Positions 11,405 to 11,536 of a DNA stretch of 11,536 nt are shown piece by piece. Source of the stretch: Christensenella sp. UBA941 (GTDB lineage Bacteria; Bacillota; Clostridia; Christensenellales; UBA941); contig DBDD01000194.1 of the NCBI GenBank assembly GCA_002293365.1, forward strand, positions 1-11,536, read 5' to 3'. The first letter of the stretch is position 1. Every line of letters begins with the position of its first letter. The notes under the pieces are model-generated. The model was not told the DNA's origin. It made no database searches and saw only the letters and a list, made by a program, of their open reading frames with translations. A program made the position numbers and the translations under genes.

Positions 11405-11536
11405 GAAACGCCCCCTTTTACCGGCTCAATTTGCTATTTACAAGCTTGTCCTTTTACGCTTTAGATAATTCAAATGCAAATAAAATGCCGCACGGCAAGA
11501 TTTGATGGAAAAACTGGTTAAAATCTCTTGTCAAGC

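Overview
The window looks like a fragment of a Gram-positive, Clostridia-like (Firmicutes) chromosome carrying part of a mobile element. The evidence is strong purine-rich Shine-Dalgarno sites, frequent TTG and GTG starts, consensus sigma-A type promoters, intrinsic terminators, CCA-encoding tRNA genes and a split two-subunit transketolase. The exact taxon cannot be read from the sequence. Two parts differ in base composition: bases 1 to about 5380 are AT-richer with phage/plasmid-type genes, and about 5580 to 11400 is GC-richer with metabolic and tRNA genes. The other end of the mobile element lies outside the window.

Left part (1-5380). A divergent control region (1616-1719) has back-to-back consensus promoters overlapped by palindromes of the form TAGA-N3-TCTA. 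Rightward it drives a small XRE-family repressor. Leftward it drives four overlapping or closely spaced small genes (59, 27, 116 and 73 residues) that end at an intrinsic terminator; beyond this lies a truncated DNA methyltransferase at the window edge. A compact tyrosine recombinase of 187 residues follows on the minus strand with its own promoter. Upstream of it lies a 34-bp, 13-8-13 inverted repeat laid out like loxP, plus two direct copies of the same half-site motif, one inside the recombinase promoter. Next is a two-gene minus-strand unit: an N6-adenine-type methyltransferase with a long helical N-terminal extension, and a 173-residue protein built from two copies of one small domain. 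Related repeats in the noncoding stretches suggest that an element-encoded protein binds several sites.

Boundary (5141-5580). This stretch holds a leader hairpin, inverted repeats and a strong bidirectional terminator at 5344-5379, then AT-rich DNA without genes.

Right part (5580-11404). A promoter with a 15-bp perfect palindrome just downstream of its start drives a four-gene operon: transketolase N-terminal and C-terminal subunits, an NAD(P)-binding dehydrogenase of the PGDH_C/ApnO-like type, and a D-2-hydroxyacid dehydrogenase. A FadR-subfamily GntR regulator follows from its own promoter. Together they look like a small catabolic module for a sugar acid or branched sugar in which oxidation steps feed a ketol transfer; the substrate is not determined. 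Then come a tRNA cluster, Leu(TAG)-Gly(GCC)-Gly(TCC), with its own promoter and terminator, and a convergent multi-pass membrane protein of unknown function.
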